Shown here piece after piece: positions 1 to 8,750 of a DNA stretch of 64,000 bases. Position numbers and translations under genes: made by a program. This stretch comes from Lachnospiraceae bacterium (GTDB taxonomy: Bacteria; Bacillota; Clostridia; Lachnospirales; Lachnospiraceae). Position 1 is the stretch's first letter, and the number at the start of each line of letters is the position of its first letter. A model generated the notes under the pieces. It was not told where the DNA came from and did no database searches. It saw only the letters and a program-made list of their open reading frames with translations. The stretch covers positions 1-64,000 of the forward strand of contig JAFPWO010000013.1 in assembly GCA_017394885.1 (NCBI GenBank). The letters are read 5' to 3'.

Positions 1-96
1 AAACATTCCGAAAGAAACACTGGCAAAAATCCTTGTTTTGGATTACAATAGCGCTGTGTTGGTTTTTTCATTGCAAACTAATTCTAACACAAAAAG

Positions 97-131
97 GGTC
101 ACCTGGCTTAAACCAGATGACCTCTTTTGTT
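97..131 (-). terminator. Rho-independent terminator of the secreted peptidase-like gene
   Basis: A 10-bp stem with one mismatch (97-106 with 113-122) closes a 6-base loop. Read on the minus strand it is followed by CTTTTTG. It lies about 115 bases past the minus-strand stop at 239. A T-rich run also follows on the plus strand, so it may work both ways. The rest of 1-238 is AT-rich and holds no gene I can support. Confidence 0.7.
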
Positions 132-238
132 AGAGCTGCTTTTTTCACAGCCCCTTCAGAAAAAGACAGAGCTTTTCTGATAGTAAAATTGTTTTGTTTT
201 CTGCTTCGGTTTATACCGCCGGCATTCAAAGGACACCG

Positions 239-1489
239 TTACGGGTAGAACAGTACTACACCCGGTACATATCCTGCCACATGAGTGACCGGATCATAAT
301 ACCACTGACTGATCGAAGATGCATTTATAAAGACGTGAGCGTAGTTTGACCAGGTCATATGCATTACATAGCAGTTCGTCTTTTGCTGATATCCGTAAGC
401 AACCATCGCATGCCAAAACGATTCATTAGAAGTGTGTAGTTTCCCACCGATAATACAAGGGCGTCGTTTGTTACAAATCTCGGGCTGCGCCTGATTGATC
501 CAAAGCTTCGTTTTTACATAGGTCGGACTGATGCCATAATCCGTACAGAATCGCCGAATGATTTTTGCCATTATATCTGCTCCGGCGCTCATGCTGTTGT
601 GTCCCAATTCATACGCTATTGCGACCAGGTAGTTCGTTAAATTCACCGGTGAATTAATATATGATAACGGTATCTGTATCCTTCCTCTGTTGTGCCAGTA
701 TCGCAGTAATAGATTCGTGGCAACATAACCGCAGCCTTTGCCGCAAGCCACCATATAATCAGTATACCCAATCTGACTTTGCGTTTTCAGTTTCGTGAAA
801 AAGCAGTAACCATACGCATAAACGACGCTGCTGCCACTCGGATCTTCGTTGACGGCTCTCGTCCCGTTCTTTTTGCTCAGAGCTGAACTGCCGTCAGTCT
901 CTTCTCTGCCAAACAGGCGGACAGCGCCGACGGCCGTGCCGTCATCTTTCAGATACGCCGCGATCTCCTCATTTTTGCCGCTCATCAGAGAATTCTTCAG
1001 CGCGACGCAGTATTCTTCCAGAGCAAGCTGATCTTCCTCTTTGGCTAGGGAGGTCATCGTGTTTTCGATCGTGTGTTTGTAATCGCTGCCGTTTTTCCCG
1101 AAATACCAGCTCGGTCCGGCGTAGTACAGATCTCCTCTCAGCCCCTTGTAGGGTGAGTCGCACTCCGGCGCGTACTCGGTAAAGCTGCCGGATTCTTCAT
1201 GGAGAATAAAGTAACCTGTCGGTTCACACTCGATCAGCGTATACTCGCTGCCGGCAAAATCCTTCAGCGTGCGGAGCGTACAGGCCGTGATCTTCACGCC
1301 CTCTTCCTCAGCCAGTTCCTGAACCAGTGCTTTGATCTTCTGTTCACGCAGCGTACCGCGGTCTGCGGGAAGATCCTCACAGACGAATTCAGTTTTCCCG
1401 GCGGCCTGAACCTGCGGAACATTCAAAAGGCTGGCAGCTGTCACAAGCACCAACAGCATGGCAAAAAGCTTGCGCATTGTGTTTTTCAT
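239..1489 (-). CDS. Secreted C39/C10-like cysteine peptidase-family protein
   Basis: The 416-residue protein begins with a signal peptide (basic MKNTMRKL, hydrophobic core about 9-24, likely cleavage near VQA-A at 28-30). Residues 30-215 are unlike any domain I recognise. Residues 220-416 resemble a papain-fold secreted peptidase: Cys253 in GKGCGYVA, His360 in FWHAMVAYG and Asn382 in TWSNY could form a Cys-His-Asn triad. The frame can be opened upstream from a TTG at 1513, but the ATG at 1489 follows AGAGGAAG and gives a normal signal peptide, so I chose it. The gene stands alone with its own promoter and terminator. By eye its 3' half (about 42% GC in sampled lines) is more AT-rich than its 5' half and its neighbours. 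The family call is by motif only. Confidence 0.6.
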   Translation of the reverse strand: MKNTMRKLFAMLLVLVTAASLLNVPQVQAAGKTEFVCEDLPADRGTLREQKIKALVQELAEEEGVKITACTLRTLKDFAGSEYTLIECEPTGYFILHEESGSFTEYAPECDSPYKGLRGDLYYAGPSWYFGKNGSDYKHTIENTMTSLAKEEDQLALEEYCVALKNSLMSGKNEEIAAYLKDDGTAVGAVRLFGREETDGSSALSKKNGTRAVNEDPSGSSVVYAYGYCFFTKLKTQSQIGYTDYMVACGKGCGYVATNLLLRYWHNRGRIQIPLSYINSPVNLTNYLVAIAYELGHNSMSAGADIMAKIIRRFCTDYGISPTYVKTKLWINQAQPEICNKRRPCIIGGKLHTSNESFWHAMVAYGYQQKTNCYVMHMTWSNYAHVFINASSISQWYYDPVTHVAGYVPGVVLFYP

Positions 1490-1558
1490 TCTTCCTCTAC
1501 GGACTCCTTTCAAAATGAATAATCACAGATTCTTTTACGCTCTCATTTTCTTGCTTCA

Positions 1559-1587
1559 ATTATATTATAGTTTTATCGTCATATCAA
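1559..1587 (-). promoter_or_regulatory. Sigma-A promoter of the peptidase-like gene
   Basis: On the minus strand TTGATA (1582-1587) is separated by 17 bases from a perfect TATAAT (1559-1564). The start codon follows about 70 bases downstream. The surrounding 1490-1660 stretch is AT-rich and contains no other gene. Confidence 0.75.
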
Positions 1588-1639
1588 TTTAAATATGTAC
1601 GAGTGATTCGGTATCCACTTAAGATTATAAAGTCTGAGT

Positions 1640-1676
1640 TTTTATAAAAAGGCGGCTGCTTTACAGCGCCGCCTTT
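1640..1676 (-). terminator. Terminator overlapping the 3' end of the HIT gene
   Basis: GGCGGC at 1651-1656 pairs with GCCGCC at 1668-1673. On the minus strand it is followed by a T-rich stretch (TTTTTATAAAAA). The stop codon of the HIT gene lies in the loop. It closes the surface-glycan operon. Confidence 0.75.
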
Positions 1677-2071
1677 ATCATCTCTCCTGTCTCATTCAGT
1701 TCTTCCTGCGTGGGGCTGCCTGGCTTCCAGAGGCCCAGCGCGCGGTCGCCCGTCCGCCGCGGGATCACATGCAGATGCAGGTGAAAGACCGACTGGCCGG
1801 CTGCTTCACCGTTATTCTGCACCAGATTGAAACCGTCATAGCCGAAGGCCTTCATCTGGGCCGCTCCGATGCGGGCCGCCGTCTGCATCATATGCCCCAG
1901 AAGTTCTGCCGGGGCTTCCGTCACATCCTTATAGTGCGCCTTGGGCAGGATCAACGTGTGTCCTTTCGCCGCCGGTCCCAGGTCCAGGATCGCCCGAAGC
2001 TGTTCGTCCTCATATACGGTGACCGACGGGATCTCCCCGGCTGCGATCTTGCAAAAAATACAGAAATCCAT
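1661..2071 (-). CDS. HIT family (histidine triad) protein, HinT type
   Basis: This 136-residue protein has the signature HLHLHVIP at 97-104, whose histidines 97, 99 and 101 form the nucleotide-binding and catalytic triad. A zinc-binding CIFC pair sits at 4-7, as in other bacterial HinT proteins, and the length is normal. Members hydrolyse purine nucleoside phosphoramidates such as aminoacyl-AMP. It is cytosolic. The gene starts 12 bases after the flippase stop and ends in a terminator, so it is the last gene of the operon. Its presence there is probably incidental to glycan synthesis. Confidence 0.9.
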   Translation of the reverse strand: MDFCIFCKIAAGEIPSVTVYEDEQLRAILDLGPAAKGHTLILPKAHYKDVTEAPAELLGHMMQTAARIGAAQMKAFGYDGFNLVQNNGEAAGQSVFHLHLHVIPRRTGDRALGLWKPGSPTQEELNETGEMIKAAL

Positions 2072-2083
2072 ACTCTCCTCCTT

Positions 2084-3532
2084 TTATTCCGCCTGCTTCT
2101 TCGAAAACAGGCTCTTCACCACACTCAGTGAATAATCATACGCTTCGAGCTTAAACAGCTTCGCGCCGCCCACATACAGCCCGACGCCCAGCGGGATCTG
2201 GATCAGCAGTGTCAGCAGATCCGGCAGCCCCAAAAACTGCACACAGTACACGACAGCCGCCATTCCCAGGGAAAGCAGGATCTGCGGCAGCATATCCGTG
2301 AGTTGATGCAGGTAGCGGTAATTCAGCAGCTTTTTATTCGGCCAGGAATTAATGAGCTGCGACAGGGTAGAGCTGATCATCGTACCGACAGCCATGGCCA
2401 TGACGCCGTAGCGCATGGTGATCAGCAGCAGGGTGATGCCCACGCATTTCTTGATGATCTCCAGCTTTAAAAACAGATCGCTGCGCCCCAGGGCCTTGAT
2501 CGCGTTCAGGTTCGCGGTATGTACGCAGTAGAAGGCATAAACATAACAGAACATCTGCAGGTAGGGCACGCAGGGCAGCCATTTTTCCTTGATCAGGAAG
2601 CGGACGCCCGGTACCGCGCAGGCAGCCAGTCCTGCCATCATCGGCATGATAATAAAGGAACTGACCTGGATCGCGCGGCGGGTCGTTTCTTTTACTCGTT
2701 CTGGATTGCTCTGCTCGGCCGACATGACCGGAAGCAGCACACTGTCCGTCGCGGAATTTATATTGGTCACGAGCAGACCGGGCAGCGTATCGCCTTTATT
2801 GAAGAATGCCAGATCCTCATCCGTGTACTTTTTCGCGATCACGAACTGATACAGCTTATTGTAGACGGTATCGATCAGCGAGCTGGCCATCAGCTTCCAG
2901 GCGAAGGAAAAAAGCTCCTTCAGACGCTCGAAAGAGAACATTTTTTTCGGACGCCATTTGACGGTGATCCAGAGAATGATCGTATCCATGGTCATGTTGA
3001 CCAGGTTCTGTACGATCAACGCCCAGACGCCGTAGCCCTTGACGGCCATCCATATTCCGACCACAGCCGCCATTATCGTTCCGCCCAGCGTCGCGAAGAA
3101 GAAGCGCTTGAACAGCAGATTACGGGATACATACGCGGTCTGGATATTGCGCACGCCGCCGCAGATCAGGATCAGAGAAAGCCCCCGGATCGGCCAGGTC
3201 AGATCCGAACGTCCAAAAAAGCCGGCTATCAGCGGTGCGGTGAAAAACATCAGCGCATAAAGGCTGACGCACATGACAAGGTTAAAATAGAAAACGGTGG
3301 AAAAATCGAGATCGTCCGCGTCTTTTTTCTGTACCAGTGCGTCATTCAGGCCGCAGGTCACGAAAACACTGACAACGGTCGTGATCAGAGAGACCTTCGC
3401 AATGGAACCGTATACGGCCGGATCGAGGATCTGCGCCAGTTTCACCGATACGATAAAGGTCACGCCCTGCGCACCGAAGCGTTCGAAGAAACGCCAGAGG
3501 AAATTTCCGGCTACCCGTTTTTTATTGTCCAT
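2084..3532 (-). CDS. Wzx-type lipid-linked oligosaccharide flippase (MOP superfamily)
   Basis: The 482-residue polytopic membrane protein has about 12-14 hydrophobic segments. It opens with NFLWRFFERFGAQGVTF, typical of WzxC/TuaB-like polysaccharide transporters. Proteins of this family move undecaprenyl-linked glycan units across the cytoplasmic membrane. GGAAAGGAGG precedes the ATG at a suitable distance. It follows the glycosyltransferase by 85 bases and precedes the HIT gene, in an operon with an aminotransferase, an SDR and an ATP-grasp enzyme, so its cargo is probably an amino-sugar or aminoacylated surface glycan. No polymerase or ligase is visible nearby. Confidence 0.85.
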   Translation of the reverse strand: MDNKKRVAGNFLWRFFERFGAQGVTFIVSVKLAQILDPAVYGSIAKVSLITTVVSVFVTCGLNDALVQKKDADDLDFSTVFYFNLVMCVSLYALMFFTAPLIAGFFGRSDLTWPIRGLSLILICGGVRNIQTAYVSRNLLFKRFFFATLGGTIMAAVVGIWMAVKGYGVWALIVQNLVNMTMDTIILWITVKWRPKKMFSFERLKELFSFAWKLMASSLIDTVYNKLYQFVIAKKYTDEDLAFFNKGDTLPGLLVTNINSATDSVLLPVMSAEQSNPERVKETTRRAIQVSSFIIMPMMAGLAACAVPGVRFLIKEKWLPCVPYLQMFCYVYAFYCVHTANLNAIKALGRSDLFLKLEIIKKCVGITLLLITMRYGVMAMAVGTMISSTLSQLINSWPNKKLLNYRYLHQLTDMLPQILLSLGMAAVVYCVQFLGLPDLLTLLIQIPLGVGLYVGGAKLFKLEAYDYSLSVVKSLFSKKQAE

Positions 3533-3617
3533 GAAACTTCCTCCTTTCCGCGTTCTTTTCTGTCACGAGACCTTTTGGCTCCGCCTGCAGAGACCGCCTT
3601 CGTTCAGGATGGCGCCG

Positions 3618-4595
3618 TTACTGTTTCAGTTTATCTCTCAAGGAAACGAGCCAGGGCAGCTTCTCCTTCACGTTCTGCCGGAAGGCCTGCTTTCGCCGCG
3701 CCAGATAGACCGGACGGCATTCGCCGCTTTGCGCCGCTTTGAGATTGCCGTCTGCCATATACTGCTCGTATTTGGCTTCCGCCATATAATAGCGGCGCAG
3801 GCGGATGGCTTCTTCCACGGAATCGTGGTAGCGGCCGCCGTACAGCTTATCCAGCCGCTCCAGCATCGCGATGACCTTCTCATCGCTGGCCAGGCGTTTT
3901 TCGAGCTTCTGCCAATTCTGCGCCGTCCAGGACCCGGCCACGCCGTCGTTGTGCACGCACATGACGTCGGCCAGATAACGGACCTTGCCGACGGCGCCCG
4001 CGTACAGCAGCGTCGTATAATCCGTAACGCCTTCTATATACAGTTCATCCGGGAAGTCCGTACAGACCTCGCGGCGATAGACGAAAGAGTTGGTCGCAAA
4101 ACGCCCGGCGCCGCGGCAGAGCAGCTCATGCATCGAAAAATCGCAGTCTGCCTCCTCATCCGGGTACAGGATATCGTCTCCTTCCGGGGCATTCTCAAAA
4201 TGCCGTTTTGCCCGGCAGACGCACATACTGTATTCCGGGTGCGCCTCCAGAAATCCGACCTGCTTCTGCAGCTTCTCGGGATCGATAAACCAGTCGTCCC
4301 CTTCGCAGATGGCAAAGTATTTTCCCTCAGCCTTCGGCAGCAGAAAGGTCTGGATATACGGGGTATTCGGCCGCCAGTACTGGTTTTCCGCCTGATAGAT
4401 CGGTTTGACGATCTCCGGATACTTTGCCTCGTATTCGCGGATGATATCCGTCGTCCCGTCCGTGGACGCATCGTCATGCACGATCACCTCAAACGGGTAT
4501 TCGGTTTTCTGCATCACAAAACCATCCAGCGCGCGCCGGATATACGGGGCATGATTGTAGGTCACACAAAGGATCGAAATCAGGGCAGACATCAT
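3618..4595 (-). CDS. Family 2 glycosyltransferase
   Basis: The 325-residue protein has a GT-A fold: ISILCVTYNHAPYI at 6-19, the nucleotide-binding DDAS at 41-44 and an EGDDW metal-binding motif near 105. It should transfer a sugar from a nucleotide donor to a lipid-linked acceptor at the inner face of the membrane. The acceptor and sugar cannot be read from sequence. The ATG follows the TAA of the upstream aminotransferase with no gap and no good ribosome binding site of its own, which suggests translational coupling. A second Met follows immediately and could be the real start. Confidence 0.85.
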   Translation of the reverse strand: MMSALISILCVTYNHAPYIRRALDGFVMQKTEYPFEVIVHDDASTDGTTDIIREYEAKYPEIVKPIYQAENQYWRPNTPYIQTFLLPKAEGKYFAICEGDDWFIDPEKLQKQVGFLEAHPEYSMCVCRAKRHFENAPEGDDILYPDEEADCDFSMHELLCRGAGRFATNSFVYRREVCTDFPDELYIEGVTDYTTLLYAGAVGKVRYLADVMCVHNDGVAGSWTAQNWQKLEKRLASDEKVIAMLERLDKLYGGRYHDSVEEAIRLRRYYMAEAKYEQYMADGNLKAAQSGECRPVYLARRKQAFRQNVKEKLPWLVSLRDKLKQ

Positions 4596-5696
4596 TTAGT
4601 TCAAAATCACATCGCAGATGCGGTCGACCTCTTCTTCTTTGAGTCCGGAATAGATCGGGATCGTCAGGACACGGTCCGCGATATAGGCGGCGATCGGCGT
4701 CTTTTCCTTTCCGGCGGTGGGCAGATCCGCATAGCAGCGGTAATCGTTCGTCAGCGGGTAGAAGTATTTGCGCGGAACGATCCCCTCGGCCCGCAGGCGG
4801 GCGTCGATCTCGTCCCGGGTATATTTATAGCCGTCAAATATCACGGGATAATAGGCATAGGTCTGCGTCACGCCGGGCTGCGGCGCGCTGAGGCGGATCC
4901 CGGGCACGCCGCCGAGCCGCTCGTTATAGCGGTCAGCTGCCAGCTTTCTGAGGCCGATCTCTCGGTCCAGATGCCGCAGATTGCACAGCCCCATGGCAGC
5001 CTGGAATTCACTCATTTTCGCGTTGCCGCCGATATAGGCGCAGTCTTCCGGGCCGCGGATCCCGAAATTCTTCAGGTCGTTTAAGCGCTGCACCAGGGCG
5101 TCGTCCCGGTAGCACAGCGCACCGCCTTCGATGGTATGGAAGACCTTGGTGGCGTGAAAACTGTACATGGAGAGGTCCCCGAAATCCGCGCTGCTTTTTC
5201 CGTCCTTAAAGACCGCGAAAGCATGTGCCGCGTCATAGATCAGCTTCAGATCATACTTTTTCGCCAGCTTGGCGAAGGCGTCCACGTCGCAAAGGCGGCC
5301 GTAGACGTGGACCGGAAGGATCGCCACGGTCTTATCGGTGATCAGGGCCTCGGCCTTTTTCGGGTCCAGCGTATAGGATACCGGATCGATATCCGCAAAT
5401 ACCGGGACCAGGCCGTTCCGGGTGATCGCATGGGTGGTCGAGACAAAGGTAAACGGCGTGGTAATGACCTCTCCGCCCTTCGGCAGGTCCAATGCGGCCA
5501 GCGCGGTCTCGAGTGCCAGATGACCGTTGGTAAAGAGGGTCACATGCGGCATGTTCAGAAAGCGCTCCAGCTCAGCCTGCAGTTCATCGTGCTTGACGCC
5601 CATATTAGTCAGCCAGTGGCTTTCCCAGATGGAACGGATCTCTTCCATGTATTCCTCAAGTTCGGGAAGCGAGGATCTTGTTACGTTGATCGTCAT
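4596..5696 (-). CDS. DegT/DnrJ/EryC1 family sugar aminotransferase
   Basis: The 366-residue PLP enzyme shows the DegT hallmarks: TNGHLALETAL at 56-66, YDAAHAF at 154-160 with Asp155, and PLP-binding Lys184 in SFHATK. Such enzymes install an amino group on a nucleotide-linked ketosugar, usually with glutamate as donor. I start at the second ATG (5696), which has AAGGAG six bases upstream; the first ATG (5711) would overlap that site. The next gene is coupled directly at its stop. The neighbouring SDR could supply the keto substrate, but this is inference. Confidence 0.88.
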   Translation of the reverse strand: MTINVTRSSLPELEEYMEEIRSIWESHWLTNMGVKHDELQAELERFLNMPHVTLFTNGHLALETALAALDLPKGGEVITTPFTFVSTTHAITRNGLVPVFADIDPVSYTLDPKKAEALITDKTVAILPVHVYGRLCDVDAFAKLAKKYDLKLIYDAAHAFAVFKDGKSSADFGDLSMYSFHATKVFHTIEGGALCYRDDALVQRLNDLKNFGIRGPEDCAYIGGNAKMSEFQAAMGLCNLRHLDREIGLRKLAADRYNERLGGVPGIRLSAPQPGVTQTYAYYPVIFDGYKYTRDEIDARLRAEGIVPRKYFYPLTNDYRCYADLPTAGKEKTPIAAYIADRVLTIPIYSGLKEEEVDRICDVILN

Positions 5697-5744
5697 ACCG
5701 TCTCCTTTCATTTCATCATCGGATGTGCTTTAGTCTGACATAAT

Positions 5745-5753
5745 ATTATATCA
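5745..5753 (-). promoter_or_regulatory. Possible internal extended -10 promoter before the DegT gene
   Basis: On the minus strand TGATATAAT (5745-5753) fits an extended -10. It lies in the 79-base gap between the SDR and the aminotransferase. No convincing -35 is present. It may raise expression of the distal genes. Confidence 0.35.
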
Positions 5754-5775
5754 CATCTGCAGGGCTGCTGCCACA

Positions 5776-6546
5776 TTAAATATATTCGCCGGCAGTGATG
5801 CGGAACACGCTGCCGGTCATCATGGCGGACGCGTCGGACATCAGATAGACAAGGGCGTCAAGATAGTCGGTCCGCTCCAGCATCCGGCCCATCGGCAGGA
5901 TCTCCCCGGCGCGTTTTCTGAGCTGGGCTTCCGTTTCGCCCTGCGATTTGCGAAGCGCCACTTCCCCTTCCGTCGGCGTCCAGCCCAGCGTCAGATAATT
6001 GCAGCGGATCTGTTCGCAGGCATAATTATGTGCCACATGCTCCATCAGCGTTTTCAGCACGCCTTTGGAGCAGGCGTAGGCCGCGCGGTCCTTCTGGCCA
6101 CCCCAGGCGTGGGCGGAACCGGTGTAGACGATCGATCCGCCGCCGCCTTCCCTCATATAGCGGATCGCCTGCTGCGTGCAGAAAAAGGCCGCCCGGAAAT
6201 TGATATTCATGACCTGATTGAAGGTCTCCTCGTCACAGGTATCCAGCGGGGACACCGGCGTGATACCCGCGTACACATAAAGGCCGTCGATCTTCCCGAA
6301 GCAGGCGGCGGCTTCGTCCAGAAGATGCCGGCAGTTTTCCACCTTCTCCAGATCGGTATGGACAAAAAGCCCTTCGCTTCCGTAGGTCCGCATCACGCGG
6401 ATCGACTTTAACGCCGCCTCTTCATCCCGGCCGCCGATCACGACGTTCGCACCGCGGCGCGCGAATTCCTCCGCCGCAGCCCGTCCGACGCCCTTGGTCC
6501 CGCCGGAGACGACGATCACTTTTCCTTCCAGCATTCTATCGTTCAT
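5776..6546 (-). CDS. SDR family oxidoreductase
   Basis: The 256-residue classical short-chain dehydrogenase has the cofactor motif SGGTKGVG at 14-21 and the catalytic set Ser144, Tyr157 and Lys161 (YACSK). Its ATG overlaps the stop of the ATP-grasp gene by four bases, so the two are co-translated and probably act in one pathway. It presumably reduces or oxidises a sugar or other polyol precursor of the surface glycan; the substrate is not evident. The length is typical and nothing is missing. Confidence 0.88.
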   Translation of the reverse strand: MNDRMLEGKVIVVSGGTKGVGRAAAEEFARRGANVVIGGRDEEAALKSIRVMRTYGSEGLFVHTDLEKVENCRHLLDEAAACFGKIDGLYVYAGITPVSPLDTCDEETFNQVMNINFRAAFFCTQQAIRYMREGGGGSIVYTGSAHAWGGQKDRAAYACSKGVLKTLMEHVAHNYACEQIRCNYLTLGWTPTEGEVALRKSQGETEAQLRKRAGEILPMGRMLERTDYLDALVYLMSDASAMMTGSVFRITAGEYI

Positions 6547-7835
6547 AAAAGCTCCAGTGCCCGGTCGGCGTCAAAAGCGCGAAGCAGCATTTCTTCTCCG
6601 TTTTCATTCCACACATGCATATGCGCCGCATATTCTTTCAGCGCCTGCGCCAGCGCCTCTTTGCTGTCACAGACCAGATACAGCCGCGTCAGCACCTGCT
6701 TTTCCGTCCCGACCCATTCGGGAAGGACCGTATCGCCTTCGTGCAGGCGCCGGATATTGGCTACCACGCGCGGATCCTTCTCCGCTTCTTCCAGGCCTTC
6801 GATCCGGGCGATCGTCCCTTCTTTCAGCAAGAACCACTGGGTCGCAGCCCACTTTCCGCGAAGATACGGGTCATCCTGCACCGCCAGGTCCACGTCGCCT
6901 TCGCTGCCGGTCAGCGCAAAGCGGATCAGCATCTCCCGCTGGTCGAAACCGTGGATCGCCTTCATCAGCAGATGCGGCGCCTCGCCCTGCAGGCGGAAGC
7001 CGGTATCGTAAACATAAAACTCTCCGTCCTCATAAAAGGCGGACAGCATCAGTACCCCGTTGCGGATCCCGATGCCCTTAAAGAGCCGCAGCGCATTTTC
7101 ATGCATCCGCTCAAAATACTCTTTGATGTGCTTGGACGGATAGGTCCCGCCCAGACACACGCGCGAGAGGCCCGGCTGTTCGTCGGTGGTATAGCGGTCG
7201 TAGATGCAGGAAGCGCTGCATACCCCGTCCTTGAAGGTGTAATACAGGCCCATGTCCTCGCACTGCATATAACGCTCCGCGATGAAGCGCTTTACATGGG
7301 AAGCTTCGAGCGCCTTATACACCGCCTCCCGGAGATCGTCCTCCCCGTAGCACACCGTCATTCCCATGCCGCTGCAGGAGTCGACCGGCTTGATCATGAT
7401 CGGATAGCGGAGCTTTTCCAGATCCTCCGAGCGCAGATCCGCGTCCAGATAGTATTCCGGCACCCCGTGCACGCCGTAGCGCTCGCAGGTAGCCTTGAAT
7501 ACGTCCTTGTAGGAAAAAACGTCCACGATCTCCTGCGTGGCATAGCAGGGAAGTCCCAGGGCGTTGCAGACTTTGCAGTACGCGGGGACCAGGATATCCG
7601 CGACCCCGACCAGGACGCCGTCCACCTTTTCTTCCCGGGCCAGTGCGATCAGCCCCGGCACGTCCATCCCGTCGACGTCACAGGCCTTCCAGGCCACTTT
7701 CTTTGCCGCGTCATACGGGCGGTTGCTGGTCACCAGGGTCTTGACCCCCAGTTCATTGGCCAGGGTCACCAGCGGGATCGTTTCGGGATTGGCTCCCATG
7801 ATTAATAGCTTTTTGCCATATAAAGAGTCCTTCAT
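6543..7835 (-). CDS. ATP-grasp domain ligase of the surface-glycan operon
   Basis: The 430-residue protein has a Rossmann-like preATP-grasp part (KLLIMGANPETIPLVTLAN near 9-27) followed by an ATP-grasp core (YPIMIKPVDSCSGMGM with the ATP-binding Lys, then FIAERYMQCEDMGLYY). ATP-grasp enzymes join a carboxylate to an amine or similar nucleophile through an acyl phosphate. It is the first gene of a minus-strand operon leading into SDR, DegT, GT2 and Wzx genes. I infer that it attaches an amino acid or other carboxylate to an amino-sugar made by the DegT enzyme. It is not a biotin carboxylase or D-Ala ligase of usual form. Confidence 0.78.
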   Translation of the reverse strand: MKDSLYGKKLLIMGANPETIPLVTLANELGVKTLVTSNRPYDAAKKVAWKACDVDGMDVPGLIALAREEKVDGVLVGVADILVPAYCKVCNALGLPCYATQEIVDVFSYKDVFKATCERYGVHGVPEYYLDADLRSEDLEKLRYPIMIKPVDSCSGMGMTVCYGEDDLREAVYKALEASHVKRFIAERYMQCEDMGLYYTFKDGVCSASCIYDRYTTDEQPGLSRVCLGGTYPSKHIKEYFERMHENALRLFKGIGIRNGVLMLSAFYEDGEFYVYDTGFRLQGEAPHLLMKAIHGFDQREMLIRFALTGSEGDVDLAVQDDPYLRGKWAATQWFLLKEGTIARIEGLEEAEKDPRVVANIRRLHEGDTVLPEWVGTEKQVLTRLYLVCDSKEALAQALKEYAAHMHVWNENGEEMLLRAFDADRALELL

Positions 7836-7920
7836 TGTGATCGGCGCGCCATGCGGCGCTGTCCTTTCCCCGGTCCGCTTCCTCTTCGGAAAGACGGTTC
7901 GGACCGAACTTATCTTATTT

Positions 7921-7949
7921 ATTGTATCAAAAATCTTCCCTGCTGTCTA
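7921..7949 (-). promoter_or_regulatory. Promoter of the surface-glycan operon
   Basis: Minus-strand TAGACA (7944-7949), 17 bases, TACAAT (7921-7926). The first start codon lies 86 bases downstream. The leader contains GGTCCGAACCG, which may form a small hairpin. Confidence 0.7.
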
Positions 7950-7969
7950 CTGAGGAATCGTATCCTGTC

Positions 7970-8731
7970 TCACAGCGTGATTTCTTCTCCGGTCCGCATG
8001 AACAGGAAGGGAAGATCCGGATATTCTTTCACCATGGTCTCGTAGAACAGATCCGGCCGGCCTCCGTGCGAGGCAAACATTCCGAAATGACAGGGAACGG
8101 TGAGCTTCGGGCGAAGCACTGCCGCTAATTTCGCGCAGTCCGCATAATCCATATTGCCGAACTTCCCATTGATACAGGCTGCCATCAGATCGATCGGGCC
8201 GTCCGATAAGTATTCCGGGACTCTGTCGGGCCGCAGGCAGGTATCTCCCACAAAGAGCAGGCGCCGGCCGTCGGTTTCGATCAGCACGCCGACCGCGTCC
8301 GGAGCGCCTTCCCCGTGATCGCAGTTGATAAAACGGATCCCGAAGCCGGCTCTTTCAAAACGGTCGCCCGGCCGCACATATGCCACCCGGGCCTCGTCGA
8401 GCTTCTCTTCTTTGACCAGTTTCTCACAGTCCACGGACGCATACAGGAACGCCCCGTCCTTCATCAACGCCGGCATGGCGTCGGCGTCGAAATGATCCAG
8501 ATGCGGATGCGTCGCAATGATCACGTCCGCCTGCAGATCTTCCGGCCTGCAGGGCGCGCTGATCAGCCGCTTAAAGCCGTCATGGCCCTCCAGTGTGCGG
8601 ACACAGTCGCTCAGATACGGGTCGATCACAAGGCGTTTCTTTTCTCCGCTAAGAATGGCGAAGCCCGCCTGACCCAAAAAGAGCAGGCGGGGCTCGTCTT
8701 TCACCGCGGAACGCACAGCGTTCTTCTGCAT
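7970..8731 (-). CDS. Metallo-beta-lactamase fold hydrolase (UlaG/YtkL-like)
   Basis: The 253-residue protein carries the metal-binding motif HPHLDH at 75-80 and further ligands in FINCDHG and VGDTCL, with PCHFGMF near the C-terminus. This arrangement fits the UlaG-type branch of the MBL superfamily, which holds lactonases and other hydrolases of unknown substrate. It is cytosolic with no signal peptide. It sits between the glycan operon promoter and mscL on the same strand, 19 bases after the mscL stop, so it may be cotranscribed with mscL. The substrate cannot be assigned. Confidence 0.8.
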   Translation of the reverse strand: MQKNAVRSAVKDEPRLLFLGQAGFAILSGEKKRLVIDPYLSDCVRTLEGHDGFKRLISAPCRPEDLQADVIIATHPHLDHFDADAMPALMKDGAFLYASVDCEKLVKEEKLDEARVAYVRPGDRFERAGFGIRFINCDHGEGAPDAVGVLIETDGRRLLFVGDTCLRPDRVPEYLSDGPIDLMAACINGKFGNMDYADCAKLAAVLRPKLTVPCHFGMFASHGGRPDLFYETMVKEYPDLPFLFMRTGEEITL

Positions 8732-8750
8732 ATCATTTCCTCATTCCGTA

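Noticed and set aside
33..248. A 71-codon plus-strand frame at the left edge
   Set aside because: It runs through the terminator hairpin at 97-131 and into the 3' end of the convergent gene, with no ribosome binding site.
3297..5084. A 595-codon open frame on the plus strand
   Set aside because: It lies antisense to the flippase, glycosyltransferase and DegT genes, crosses gene borders, has no domain signature and arises from GC-rich codon bias.
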